Shown: positions 1-8,369, numbered from the stretch's first letter. The stretch is DNA of 43,620 nt from an uncultured Dongia sp. (GCF_936916975.1 NZ_CAKZGO010000026.1:1-43620); one strand, 5' to 3'. Notes: generated by a model not told the origin, from the letters alone. Numbers and translations are program-made.

Positions 1-80
1 CCCGCGGTTTTTGGCCGGTTATGGTGGACAACCCTCTATTTTGCCGGCCATGTCTGGTTTAACGGATAGAAACTCGTGGG

Positions 81-100
81 TGGTCCGCCTTCGCGGACCA
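81..100 (-). terminator. hairpin just downstream of the amidase gene
   Basis: A perfect 8-bp inverted repeat (TGGTCCGC / GCGGACCA) with a 4-base loop lies six bases past the amidase stop codon, at the 3' end of the six-gene minus-strand operon. It could end or protect that transcript. No clear U-tract follows on the minus strand, so a classical intrinsic terminator is not proven. Positions 1-80 hold nothing I can assign. Confidence 0.45.
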
Positions 101-106
101 TGACGA

Positions 107-1543
107 TTAAGATTGCGCCATCATCGGCGAGCGGGCGAACGGCCACGCAACTTCCATATCGTGCGCCAGTTGCAGCAAGGTGGCGTCACCACCCAGCGGT
201 GCCGCGAGTTGGATGCCGACCGGCAAGCCGTCCATCGACTGCATGATCGGCACCACGATCGCAGGTTCGCCGGTGACGTTGTAGGTCGCGGTGAACGGCG
301 AGAAGCGCAGCATGCGTGCCACGTGTTCGGTGACATCGTCGTGGTCGGTCGAAAAGGCGCCAAGCTTCGGCGGCGGTCCGGCCAGGGCCGGTGTGAGAAG
401 CACGTCCACATCATCCCACAGCAAGGCCATCTGCCGCGCGAAGTTCTGACCCAGGCGAATGCTGGCGACATAGTCGGCGACGGTGAGGTGACGGCCGGCT
501 TCGGCGGCGGCGAGGTTGATCATTTCCATCTCGCCGGTGCGTGGACCGCGGCCGAGCAGAGCCTTCAGTTCGGCGGCGTCGGCGGCGGCCTGGGCGCAGA
601 CCTGGGCCAGATAGACCTTGCGCGGGACATGCAGGTCGTCCTCCCGGATGGGCAAGGCGATCGGTGCCACGTGGTGGCCGAGATCGGTGAGCAGGCTCGC
701 CGTGAGCTCCAGGGCCTGCAACGCCTCAGGCGAGAGCGTCACGTCCGACAGATGTTGATGGTTGATGCCGATGCGCAAGGGCGGTGCGGGGCGATCAAGT
801 GCCTGCAGGAAACCACCGCTCGGTGCCATCGGCGCTGCGTAGGGTGCGCCCACATCGGCGCCATACATGATATCGAGGGCGGCGGCGCTGTCGCGAACCG
901 AGCGGCTGACGACACCTTCGCTGACCAGACCCGCATAGATATCCGCGTGGGCCGGGCCTTGTGGCAAGGCTCCCCGTGACGGTTTCAGACCGACGAGACC
1001 GCAGGCGGCGGCGGGAATGCGGATCGAGCCGGCGCCATCGGTGGCATGGGCCAGGGGCACAATGCCCGCCGCGACGGCCGCCGCTGATCCGCCAGACGAG
1101 CCACCGGTCGAATGCGCGAGGTTCCAAGGATTGCGGCTGGGGCCGAACATGTCCGGCTCGGTCGTCACGTTGAAGCCAAGTTCGGGGAGATTAGTCTTGC
1201 CGAGGATGCGAAGACCCGCCGCTTTGAACCGCGCGGTCAGTTCGTCATCGACATCGGGTGGCGGCAGATGGGCGAGATAGCGGCTAGCGCCAGTCGTGGA
1301 GACACCCTTCAGCGCACCACCGATATCCTTCAGTAGGAACGGTACGCCGTGGAAAGGCGCTGCTTCATCCACGACAAAGTCGGCGGGCTCTGCAAATAAC
1401 TCGACGATGGCGTTGATCTGCGGGTTGGCACTGGCGATGACCTCGCGCGCGGCGTTCAGCACCTCGTCCGCCGACACGTCGCGGCGGCGGATGAGGCCAG
1501 CGAGCCCCACACCGTCAAGGCTGAGATAGTCGGCGCGGTTCAT
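107..1543 (-). CDS. amidase-signature family hydrolase
   Basis: This is a 478-residue amidase-signature (AS) family enzyme that hydrolyses a carboxamide to acid and ammonia, probably in the cytoplasm because no signal peptide is visible. The AS Ser-cisSer-Lys triad is readable: Lys72 in FLLKDIGG, Ser149 in the GGSSGGS stretch, and nucleophile Ser173 in TDGAGSIRIPA. The 24-residue spacing of the two serines fits family members such as malonamidase. Length is normal for the family. It is the last gene of a six-gene operon and starts 4 bases after the ABC ATPase stop. Its neighbours are an importer and two dehydrogenases, so it probably acts on an imported amide or a pathway intermediate. The substrate cannot be read from sequence. 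GatA is unlikely because no gatB or gatC is nearby. Confidence 0.9.
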   Translation of the reverse strand: MNRADYLSLDGVGLAGLIRRRDVSADEVLNAAREVIASANPQINAIVELFAEPADFVVDEAAPFHGVPFLLKDIGGALKGVSTTGASRYLAHLPPPDVDDELTARFKAAGLRILGKTNLPELGFNVTTEPDMFGPSRNPWNLAHSTGGSSGGSAAAVAAGIVPLAHATDGAGSIRIPAAACGLVGLKPSRGALPQGPAHADIYAGLVSEGVVSRSVRDSAAALDIMYGADVGAPYAAPMAPSGGFLQALDRPAPPLRIGINHQHLSDVTLSPEALQALELTASLLTDLGHHVAPIALPIREDDLHVPRKVYLAQVCAQAAADAAELKALLGRGPRTGEMEMINLAAAEAGRHLTVADYVASIRLGQNFARQMALLWDDVDVLLTPALAGPPPKLGAFSTDHDDVTEHVARMLRFSPFTATYNVTGEPAIVVPIMQSMDGLPVGIQLAAPLGGDATLLQLAHDMEVAWPFARSPMMAQS

Positions 1544-1547
1544 GGCG

Positions 1548-2345
1548 TCACGCGAGCGCGTCGCCCAGCGCCGCGATGGCGATGGATTCGGCGCGGATTT
1601 CAGCCAGCACCTCGCGCTGCAATTTCGTGAATTCCAGCGATCCCATCATCTCATAGGTGCGCGGGCGCGGCAGGTCGATATCGATGATGCGCTTGATACG
1701 GCCGGGGCGGTTCGACATGACAGCGACGCGGTCGGACATGTAGACCGCCTCCTCCACGTCATGGGTCACGAACAGCACGGTCAGGCGATGCTGTTCCCAG
1801 ATGCGCGCCAGCAATTCCTGCATGTGATGGCGGGTCAGCGCATCGAGCGCGCCGAAGGGCTCGTCCATCAGCAGCATATTGGGGCGATAGGAGAGAGCGC
1901 GCGCGATGGCGACGCGCTGCTTCATGCCGCCGGAGAGTTCGCTGGGGAACGCGTCGGCGAATCCGTCGAGACCGACCAGTGACAAATGCGACCGTGCGAT
2001 ATCACGGGCTTCCTTGCGCGATTTGCCGGCGGCGAGAAGGGCGAATTCGACATTGCCTAGCGTGGTGAGCCAGGGCAGCAGGGTATAGCTTTGAAAGACG
2101 ACACCGCGGTCGAGGCCGGGACCGCCGATCGGTTTGCCTTCGATGGTGACGGTGCCCGCGTCATGGCTTTCGAGTCCGGCCACGATCGAGAGCAGGGTCG
2201 ACTTGCCGCAGCCCGATGTACCGACCAGCGAGACGAATTCATTCTCGCCCAGGGTGAGATCGACACCGGAGAGTGCCACCACGTCACCGCGGTCGCCGCG
2301 GAACGTCTTGGCCAAATTGGAGATGACGAGCTTGGGGGCGTTCAT
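1548..2345 (-). CDS. taurine/nitrate/sulfonate-type ABC transporter ATP-binding protein
   Basis: This is the cytoplasmic ATPase of an importer of the TauB/SsuB/NrtD class. It shows Walker A (GTSGCGKST, about residues 41-49), the ABC signature LSGGMKQR and Walker B LLMDEPFGAL, followed by the H-loop context VTHDVEEAV. The start chosen is the ATG at 2345, which overlaps the permease stop as ATGA. A frame extension to 2387 exists but would run into the permease coding region. The gene is translationally coupled between the permease and the amidase. The transported ligand is set by the binding protein upstream and is unknown. Sulfonate, nitrate or thiamine-precursor-like ligands are all possible for this class. 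Confidence 0.92.
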   Translation of the reverse strand: MNAPKLVISNLAKTFRGDRGDVVALSGVDLTLGENEFVSLVGTSGCGKSTLLSIVAGLESHDAGTVTIEGKPIGGPGLDRGVVFQSYTLLPWLTTLGNVEFALLAAGKSRKEARDIARSHLSLVGLDGFADAFPSELSGGMKQRVAIARALSYRPNMLLMDEPFGALDALTRHHMQELLARIWEQHRLTVLFVTHDVEEAVYMSDRVAVMSNRPGRIKRIIDIDLPRPRTYEMMGSLEFTKLQREVLAEIRAESIAIAALGDALA

Positions 2346-3178
2346 CGCGATTGCCGGAGATAGCGGAACAGCTTGCGGCTGCCCCATTTCATCGCCTGGT
2401 CGGTGGCGAGGCCCAGGACACCGAGCAGCAGCAGATAGCCGAAGATGGTGTCGGTCTGGAAGAAACGCTGCGCCGTGGTGATGCGGTAGCCGAGGCCGGA
2501 TGTGGCCGCGACCAGTTCCGCAACGACCAGCCAGGTCCAGGCCCAGCCCAGACTGATGCGCATCGAATCCCAGATACCCGGCATGGCAGAGGGCAGGATG
2601 ATGCGCGCGAGTATCCGGCTCTCCGGCATCTGCAACGTGCGGCCAAGATTGATGAAATCGCGCGGCACGGATTTCACGTTGTCCATGACCAGTAGCACCT
2701 GCTGGAAAAAGGTGCCGATGAAAATGATGAGAAACTTCTGCGCATCACCCGTGCCAGTCCACAGGATGGTGAGCGGGACAAAGGCCACGACGGGCATGTA
2801 GCGGATGAAATCGACCAGCGGCTCGATCATCGCCTCCCACGCGCGGTAGGAGCCGATGAGGATGCCGATCGGCAAGGCGAACGCCGTCGAAATGAGGAAG
2901 CCCAGTGAGATGCGATAGATGCTGATCAGCATGTCATCGAGCAGCTTGCCGCTCACCGCCAGTTCCTGGAGGCGTGCCAGGACCTTCTCGGGCGGTGGCA
3001 GGAACAGCGGCGTCACCCAGCCGGCCTTGGTGACGAGCCACCAGGCAAGGCCGAGCACGAAAAAAACCAGGACAGCGATGGTGATGAACTGGCGCGAACC
3101 GACGGAGGCGGTCAGCGAAAACAAACCAGAAGAAACCCTGGCCGGGGGAGTGCGTGGTTGGCGTGGCTCCCCCGGCAT
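2342..3178 (-). CDS. taurine/nitrate/sulfonate-type ABC transporter permease
   Basis: This 278-residue inner-membrane permease is of the TauC/SsuC class. It has an N-terminal hydrophobic segment (about residues 30-50), several further membrane spans, and the coupling-loop region with the INLGRTLQMPESRILARIILPSA pattern typical of this family (conserved G and I-LP). It lies 4 bases after the binding-protein gene and overlaps the ATPase gene by 4 bases, so the three form one complete importer. The N-terminal 25 residues are proline- and arginine-rich and unrelated to the membrane domain. A later start is possible, but no clearly better ribosome site is seen. Confidence 0.9.
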   Translation of the reverse strand: MPGEPRQPRTPPARVSSGLFSLTASVGSRQFITIAVLVFFVLGLAWWLVTKAGWVTPLFLPPPEKVLARLQELAVSGKLLDDMLISIYRISLGFLISTAFALPIGILIGSYRAWEAMIEPLVDFIRYMPVVAFVPLTILWTGTGDAQKFLIIFIGTFFQQVLLVMDNVKSVPRDFINLGRTLQMPESRILARIILPSAMPGIWDSMRISLGWAWTWLVVAELVAATSGLGYRITTAQRFFQTDTIFGYLLLLGVLGLATDQAMKWGSRKLFRYLRQSR

Positions 3179-3182
3179 GGAT

Positions 3183-4187
3183 TTAGAACGCCTCGACGAA
3201 GCGCGTGTCGATCAACTTGGCAAGGTCGACATCGGCGCTCAGCAGGCCCGCCGAGAGGGCCGCCTTCTTCACTTCCGGGACGACCTTGTTGACGAAATCG
3301 CCGGTGAGCTGGGTCTTGTTCTCGCCGATCGTGTAGTAGGTGACGCCGTCAAACGCGGTCGCCAGTTCTTCCGGCTTGGCGCCCACGGCTTCCGAGATGA
3401 TGGCGCGGCCACCGGCAGTGTCGGCCTTGTAATCGGCAACCGACGCGTCCCAGGCCTTGAGCAGCGCCAGAACCTGGCCCGGCTTTTCAGCGAGGAAGTC
3501 TTCGCGCACGACGAAGACGTCTGAGATGAGGCCCGGATTCTCGCCGGCCGAATACAGCATCTTCACTTTCGGATTCTGCTGCATGGCGAGCGTCAGGTAT
3601 GGCTCGTAGGTGACGGCGACCGGCACCTTGCCGGCGATGAGGGCGGAACCGGCGTCCGACGCCGGCATCGGCACCTTCTGCACGTCATCCAGGGTCATGC
3701 CGTTTTGCGCCAGTGCGTAGTTCAGCAGGATGTGGCTGGTGGTGCCCTCCTCGAACGCGACCTGCTTGCCCTTCAAATCGGCAACCGAGGTGATCGAACC
3801 ATCGGTGATCATGGCATCGGCCGTCATCGAAACGTCGAGCAAGGCGATGATCTTGATCGGCAGGCCGGCGGCGGCAAAGGCCATCGCGGTATGGGTGGCG
3901 ATGTTGCCGCACTGGACCTGACCGGCCGCGAGGGCTGCGTTCAGATCGGCGTCGGTGTTGAAGTTGATCACTTCCACGTCGGGCAGCCCGGCCGCAGCAA
4001 ACAGGCCCTTCTTGGCGGCGATATGCCATTGGCCGTAGCCGAGCCAGGGTTCGATCGCCATCTTGATCGCGCCGGCTTCCGGCGTGGTCGGAATGGCCTG
4101 GGCGAAGGCGGCTTTGCTGATACCGGTCATGGCGAGTGTCGCAGCGCCAGCCTGCAAGATCTGACGCCGATTGAAGGTCCAGTTCAT
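3183..4187 (-). CDS. ABC transporter substrate-binding protein, taurine/nitrate/NMT1 class
   Basis: This 334-residue periplasmic solute-binding protein belongs to the TauA/NrtA/THI5-like class. The N-terminus carries a twin-arginine-type signal (NRRQIL followed by a hydrophobic stretch ending AFAQA near residue 30), so export may be by Tat. The ATG at 4187 is preceded by GGGAGAA at good spacing and is preferred over an ATG seven codons upstream. The mature protein has the class pattern EPWLGYGQWHIAAKKGLF near its start. It is the first of three importer genes and lies 87 bases after the HisD-like gene. The ligand is unknown. The pairing with oxidoreductases and an amidase suggests a catabolic substrate and not a cofactor precursor. 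Confidence 0.9.
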   Translation of the reverse strand: MNWTFNRRQILQAGAATLAMTGISKAAFAQAIPTTPEAGAIKMAIEPWLGYGQWHIAAKKGLFAAAGLPDVEVINFNTDADLNAALAAGQVQCGNIATHTAMAFAAAGLPIKIIALLDVSMTADAMITDGSITSVADLKGKQVAFEEGTTSHILLNYALAQNGMTLDDVQKVPMPASDAGSALIAGKVPVAVTYEPYLTLAMQQNPKVKMLYSAGENPGLISDVFVVREDFLAEKPGQVLALLKAWDASVADYKADTAGGRAIISEAVGAKPEELATAFDGVTYYTIGENKTQLTGDFVNKVVPEVKKAALSAGLLSADVDLAKLIDTRFVEAF

Positions 4188-4274
4188 GTTATTTCTCCCT
4201 GTCTGCACGTAGTTCCCCGTTCCGGCGGCGATAGTGATGGGCCGGCCGGAATATTGTCAAGCAAGTGGGCGTAG

Positions 4275-5609
4275 CTACTTCAGCAGTTTGGTGCGAATCT
4301 CGGAAACCGCGTTGGCATGGGCGTCAAAACCCTCATAGGTCGCAAGCACGCGGGCGTGGCGGGCGAGCTCTGGATAGCCGGCCGAGGTGACGTAGCCCAC
4401 CGAAATACGCTTCATGTAATCGAACACCGACAGCGGCGAATGGGTCATGGCTGCGCGGCTGGTCGGCAGCACGGCGTTGGGTCCGAGCACGAAGTTGCCC
4501 AGCGTCACCGGCGTGTGCTTGCCAAGCAGAACTTCGCCCGCATTCTCGATGCGGCCCAGATAGGCAAAGGGTTCATCGGACAGGATTTCCAGATGTTCCG
4601 GCGCGTAGTCATTGATGAAGGCCATAGCGGCACCGACATCGGGGGCGAGCACGACGCCACCACGCGGCCCCATGAGCACAGCCGATGAGAAGGCGACGCG
4701 CTGCTCCGACATCTTTGCCCAATAATCAGGCAGCGCCTTGATGGCCGCGTCGGCCACCTTGGGCGAGGTCGTTACCAGATAGGCCGATGAATCGGGGCCG
4801 TGCTCGGCTTCAACCAGCAGATCGAGGGCGGCGAGACGGCCATCCACGGTCTCGTCGGCGAAGATGATGGATTCGCTGGGGCCGGCTGGAATGCCGGGAT
4901 CGATGATGTCGGCCAGCAGACGCTTGGCGGCCACGACATAGGGACTGCCGGGGCCGACGATCTTGGCGCATTTCGGCACGGTCTGGGTGCCATAGGCCAC
5001 TGCCGCCACGCCCTGGGCGCCACCGCATTTATAGACCCTGTCGACGCCGGCGAGGCGCGCCGCCACCAATGTCGCCGCATCGATCTTGCCATCGGGGCCT
5101 GGTGGCGTCACGACGCAGATATTCTTCACACCGGCAACGACGGCCGGGATGGTCGTCATCATCACGACGCTGGGAAACGAGCCCTTGCCGCGCGGCACGT
5201 AGCAGGCAACCGACGGAATGGGCCGGAAGCGATCGCCGGCGAAGGCGCCGGGGCGCATCTCATGCAGCCACATCTCCTCGGGCTTCTGGTCGGTGTGGAA
5301 CTTGCGAATGTTTTCGACCGCGAATTCGATGGCGGCAATCACGTCGGGTTCGACCGATTTGAAGGCGGCGTCGAAATCGGCAGGCGAGGCGGCGATCTCA
5401 TCCGACTTCACCGGCGACCGGTCGAACTCATTCGCAAAGCGGGCGAGTGCCACGTCGCCTTCCTGCCGCACAGCGTCGATGATCGGGCGCACGCGGTCGA
5501 GGAAGGGACCGAGATCGGCCTCCGAGCGCTTGAGGAGGTTGCTGCGGGCCTCGGGGCTGAGGCGCGCGAGATCGTGCAGGTTGACGCTGCCGGCCATAGG
5601 CTTGTCCAT
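4275..5609 (-). CDS. histidinol-dehydrogenase-like NAD-dependent dehydrogenase (HpsN-type paralogue)
   Basis: This 444-residue protein is a HisD superfamily member along its whole length. The catalytic Glu-His pair is present (Glu338-His339 in YAPEHLEI), as are counterparts of zinc ligands His262 (His270) and His419 (His431) of E. coli HisD. Two other HisD zinc ligands are replaced: the Gln259 position is Glu267 and the Asp360 position is Asn372. The substrate-binding His367 position is Ala379. These changes, and the absence of any other his gene, argue against histidine biosynthesis. HisD paralogues of this kind include HpsN, which oxidises dihydroxypropanesulfonate. The operon with a taurine-type importer and an SDR agrees with alcohol oxidation of an imported compound, but the substrate is not established. 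Confidence 0.85.
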   Translation of the reverse strand: MDKPMAGSVNLHDLARLSPEARSNLLKRSEADLGPFLDRVRPIIDAVRQEGDVALARFANEFDRSPVKSDEIAASPADFDAAFKSVEPDVIAAIEFAVENIRKFHTDQKPEEMWLHEMRPGAFAGDRFRPIPSVACYVPRGKGSFPSVVMMTTIPAVVAGVKNICVVTPPGPDGKIDAATLVAARLAGVDRVYKCGGAQGVAAVAYGTQTVPKCAKIVGPGSPYVVAAKRLLADIIDPGIPAGPSESIIFADETVDGRLAALDLLVEAEHGPDSSAYLVTTSPKVADAAIKALPDYWAKMSEQRVAFSSAVLMGPRGGVVLAPDVGAAMAFINDYAPEHLEILSDEPFAYLGRIENAGEVLLGKHTPVTLGNFVLGPNAVLPTSRAAMTHSPLSVFDYMKRISVGYVTSAGYPELARHARVLATYEGFDAHANAVSEIRTKLLK

Positions 5610-5629
5610 TCAGTCAGATTGTGTGGAAG

Positions 5630-6394
5630 TCAGATCGAGGCAAGATAGCCACCGTCGACCGGCATGTAAATTCCGGTGACATAGGAGGCGGCGTCGGAAC
5701 TGAGGAAAATTGCCGCACCCACCAGATCATCGAGCTGGCCGAAGCGCTGCAGCGGGATTTTGGCCAGCATGGCGGCGGACCAATCGGCGTTCTCGTAGAA
5801 CACGTCGGTGAGGGCCGTGCGGAAATAGCCTGGTCCGAGGCTATTGACGCGAATGCCGAGCGGCGCCCATTCGGCCGACAGCGCCCGCGTCATGCCAAGG
5901 AGGCCGCTCTTCGACGAGCCGTAGGGAACGGCGGTCGGCACGCCGACTTCCGAGGTGAGCGAGCACATGTTGAGGATCGAGCCGCCGTGTTTGCCCTTCT
6001 GCATCACCTTGGCGGCGGCCTGGGCGCAGAAGAAGGCACCCTTGAGGTTGGTGTCGAGGATGCGATCCCACAGCGCTTCGTCGACGTCGAGGGACGGGCA
6101 GACCTGTTCGATGCCGGCATTGTTGATGAGGATGTCGAGTCCACCCAGTGCATGAGCCGCGGCGGTGACGCCTTCGCGGCAGGCGGTTACATCGGCCACG
6201 TCCATCGCAACGCCGACGCCCTTGTCTATCTGGCCCAGGGTTTCATCAAGACTGGCCTTTGTCCGCGCACTGGCCGCAACCTTGGCGCCGGCTTGGGCAA
6301 GGCCGATGGCGATGACCTGGCCGATACCGCGGCTGGCGCCGGTCACCAGGGCTCGCTTGCCTGCAAGGTTGAAACGGGAAAGATCGACTTTCAT
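5630..6394 (-). CDS. short-chain dehydrogenase/reductase (SDR)
   Basis: This 254-residue classical SDR probably oxidises an alcohol or reduces a ketone with NAD(P). The cofactor motif TGASRGIG is at residues 18-25, NNAG at 91-94, and the catalytic Ser145, Tyr158 and Lys162 (YGSSK) are all present. The C-terminal VTGIYMPVDGGYLA pattern is typical of the family. It is the first gene of the minus-strand operon and lies 20 bases before the HisD-like dehydrogenase, so the two may act in sequence on one substrate. Cofactor preference is uncertain: Ser42-Ala43-Arg44 after the second strand could favour NADP. Confidence 0.9.
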   Translation of the reverse strand: MKVDLSRFNLAGKRALVTGASRGIGQVIAIGLAQAGAKVAASARTKASLDETLGQIDKGVGVAMDVADVTACREGVTAAAHALGGLDILINNAGIEQVCPSLDVDEALWDRILDTNLKGAFFCAQAAAKVMQKGKHGGSILNMCSLTSEVGVPTAVPYGSSKSGLLGMTRALSAEWAPLGIRVNSLGPGYFRTALTDVFYENADWSAAMLAKIPLQRFGQLDDLVGAAIFLSSDAASYVTGIYMPVDGGYLASI

Positions 6395-6454
6395 GGGGGG
6401 CTCACGCTAGAAGTCAAAGCAGGATCGCAGCATAGCCGAAAAGACCCGCCTGTC
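6395..6454. promoter_or_regulatory. divergent intergenic region
   Basis: Only 60 bases separate the start of the minus-strand SDR operon from the plus-strand kinase-like gene, so at least one promoter probably extends into coding sequence. I see no convincing -35/-10 pair and no strong ribosome-binding site for either gene in this gap. Confidence 0.3.
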
Positions 6455-7759
6455 ATGTCACTCCCCGCTCTTTCCGTTACAGCGCGCGCCAGAGCCTTTG
6501 CCAAGGCCGGCGATCTCCCCGGTGCGGCGCGCCTGATCGGCGATCTGCTGCAGGACAAGTTCGGCTTCGAGGCCCAAGACATCCGCATCAATGTCGATAT
6601 CTACAGCCTGAATTCCCTCAATGGATTCTTCACGTCGGCCGGCCAGGCTTATTTCTTCAAGTTCCATCAGGAGGAGAATGAGGAGGCGATGGCCGGCGAG
6701 TATTACCGTGCCGGACTGCTCGCGGAGGCCGGGTTGCCGGTCGATCAGCCGCTTCATGTTTCGACCGAGCCTGGCGAACAGATCCTGGTCTATCGCCGCC
6801 GCGAGGATCGCCGCTTTGCCGATGTGCTGAAGGAGTTGGATTTCAGCGACGACCAAGCCGCCATCGCCCGCGCAATCGCCGCAGAGCGCCGGCTCAATGC
6901 CGAACTGATGGCGGTCTATGCGAAGACCCTGCACCCGATCGATGCGGCACAATCGGCCGCGGAACCAATCCACCGTCTGTTCCAGGCGCGGCTGGTCGAT
7001 GCAGATAGGCCCGGTGTCATCGGCGGGCGGTTCGGCAGTTTCTATCGCGGCCAGATGTTCGAGTTTCCTGGTGTCGCGTTGTCCTGGGATGAGCTCAAGG
7101 ATCTGCAGTTTGTGGTGAACGGCGTGCGCTATTGCGACACGCTGGCAACCTTGTTCAACGAGGCGTTCACGCTGTTGGCGCCGGAGAAATTCGCGGGGTC
7201 AGGTGGCGTCACTGCCCATGGCGATGCGCATAACGCCAATGTCTGGTTTGAGGATCATGGTTCGGAAGCGCGATTGGCGATGTTCGATCCCGCCTTTGCC
7301 GGTCGGCATGTGCCGGCTTTGCTGGCCGAGGTGAAAACGACCTTCCACAACATCTTTGCCCATCCGCTCTGGCTCTATGATCCGGCGGCGGCCGCCAAGC
7401 GCTATGTCGCGAAGGCGAGACGCGTTGGCGACACGCTGGAGATTGAAACGGATTGGCAGCCGAGCCCGGTTCGCCTGGCGCTCCTCGATGCAAAGACTGA
7501 GTTGTTATGGCGACCCCTGCTGAGCGAACTCGCTGCGCGCGGTCTGTTGCCGGGCAATTGGCGGCGAACCATTCAGCTGGCGCTCTTCCTCTGCCCGACG
7601 CTGGTGATGAATCTGCGGGCCGGCAGCGGGACGCATAACCCGGTCTCCTCGGCGATCGGGCTGGCTACGGCCGTGGCGCTCGGGAGCGATCCGGTTTCCG
7701 GAATTGGCCTGATTTCACCATTCCTGGACAGACTCACATCGGTCGGCCATAAGTCCTAA
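6455..7759 (+). CDS. APH/choline-kinase-fold phosphotransferase-like protein, substrate unknown
   Basis: This 434-residue protein has the hallmarks of the aminoglycoside-phosphotransferase/choline-kinase fold. An HGDAHNANVW catalytic loop (His255, Asp257, Asn262) is followed after about 16 residues by a DFG-like FDPAFAG (Asp278). In the N-lobe a lysine (Lys69) is followed by a conserved acidic helix (about residues 72-84). It would transfer phosphate from ATP to a small molecule. The open frame runs far upstream, but that part lies antisense to the SDR gene, so I start at the ATG at 6455. It diverges from the amidase/importer operon and may phosphorylate that pathway's substrate or an unrelated compound. 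I do not recognise a named orthologue, and resistance is not implied. Confidence 0.75.
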   Translation: MSLPALSVTARARAFAKAGDLPGAARLIGDLLQDKFGFEAQDIRINVDIYSLNSLNGFFTSAGQAYFFKFHQEENEEAMAGEYYRAGLLAEAGLPVDQPLHVSTEPGEQILVYRRREDRRFADVLKELDFSDDQAAIARAIAAERRLNAELMAVYAKTLHPIDAAQSAAEPIHRLFQARLVDADRPGVIGGRFGSFYRGQMFEFPGVALSWDELKDLQFVVNGVRYCDTLATLFNEAFTLLAPEKFAGSGGVTAHGDAHNANVWFEDHGSEARLAMFDPAFAGRHVPALLAEVKTTFHNIFAHPLWLYDPAAAAKRYVAKARRVGDTLEIETDWQPSPVRLALLDAKTELLWRPLLSELAARGLLPGNWRRTIQLALFLCPTLVMNLRAGSGTHNPVSSAIGLATAVALGSDPVSGIGLISPFLDRLTSVGHKS

Positions 7760-7789
7760 TCACAACCTCGAAATTCCTGTGTCAGATGC

Positions 7790-7834
7790 TTGACATTTCC
7801 GCGCCAGGACATATTCTCTAGTTACCCTATAGAG
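7790..7834 (+). promoter_or_regulatory. rrf2 promoter with palindromic operator
   Basis: A near-consensus promoter precedes the Rrf2 gene: TTGACA at 7790-7795, a 16-base spacer, and TATTCT at 7812-7817. The dyad CTCTAGTTACCCTATAGAG (7816-7834) overlaps the -10 element and the ribosome-binding region, the usual place for autorepression. A related sequence lies upstream of cysT at 8351-8369. Confidence 0.65.
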
Positions 7835-7842
7835 ATTTCAGA

Positions 7843-8289
7843 ATGCTGTCGCAAAAAGCCAAATACGCCATGCGAGCCCTGCTCTATCTCGCCAAGGCCC
7901 AGTCAGACGAACCTGTCGGAATCGCCGAAATCGCCGCCAAGCAGGCTGTGCCGCGCAAGTTCCTGGAGCTTATCCTCCTGGAATTGAAGCGGAACGGCTT
8001 TGTCCAGAGTTTCCGCGGCAAGCATGGTGGTTACGCGCTGGCCAAAGCGCCCGGCGAGATCCATTTTGGCGAGGTGATCCGGCTGATCGACGGCCCGCTC
8101 GCCGCCCTGCCCTGTGCCAGTTTGACCGCTTACCGTCGCTGCGTCGATTGCGAGGACGAGGCGACCTGCGTTATTCGCCATATCCTGAAACAGGTGCGGG
8201 ATGCCTCATCCGGCATTCTCGACCGGACCAGCCTGTCCGACGTGCTCGACGGGCGCGCCGGCGAGTTGGTGATGGGGGACGGCATCTAA
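7843..8289 (+). CDS. Rrf2-family transcriptional regulator
   Basis: This 148-residue regulator has the Rrf2 winged-helix domain, recognisable from its N-terminus (MLSQKAKYAMRALLYLA), the recognition helix region (PRKFLELILLELKRNGFV) and the wing (RGKHGGYALA). Cys91, Cys100, Cys103 and Cys109 lie in the region where IscR, NsrR and RsrR bind an FeS cluster. Their spacing differs from IscR, so a cluster is possible but unproven. The cysteine-synthase-sensing CymR subgroup of this family lacks such cysteines. It sits 163 bases upstream of cysTWA in the same direction, and a copy of its own promoter motif lies in that gap. A role as local sulfur or redox regulator is therefore likely. The start follows a strong promoter. 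Confidence 0.9.
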   Translation: MLSQKAKYAMRALLYLAKAQSDEPVGIAEIAAKQAVPRKFLELILLELKRNGFVQSFRGKHGGYALAKAPGEIHFGEVIRLIDGPLAALPCASLTAYRRCVDCEDEATCVIRHILKQVRDASSGILDRTSLSDVLDGRAGELVMGDGI

Positions 8290-8350
8290 CCAGTCAGGCC
8301 GCCCCACCACAATTTCCGGGGCCTATTTCCCACCTAATTTTGAGCAAATA

Positions 8351-8369
8351 CACTAGCAACAAGATAGAT
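8351..8369 (+). promoter_or_regulatory. candidate Rrf2 operator upstream of cysT
   Basis: CACTAGCAACAAGATAGAT matches the dyad at the rrf2 promoter at 12 of 19 positions, sharing the CTAG-N2-AC-N3-ATAGA pattern. It lies about 85 bases before the cysT start. A weak TTGAGC at 8340-8345 could be a -35 element. An imperfect GC-rich inverted repeat at 8297-8323 precedes it and may weakly terminate the rrf2 transcript. Confidence 0.4.

Noticed and set aside
4275-5609. Histidine biosynthesis gene hisD
   Set aside because: Two zinc ligands and the substrate-binding His position are changed, and no his genes adjoin, so it is better read as a paralogue.
5621-6454. Long N-terminal extension of the kinase-like gene making a 712-residue protein
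   Set aside because: The extra part lies antisense to the SDR gene and has glycine/histidine/arginine-rich shadow composition. The kinase domain starts cleanly at 6455.
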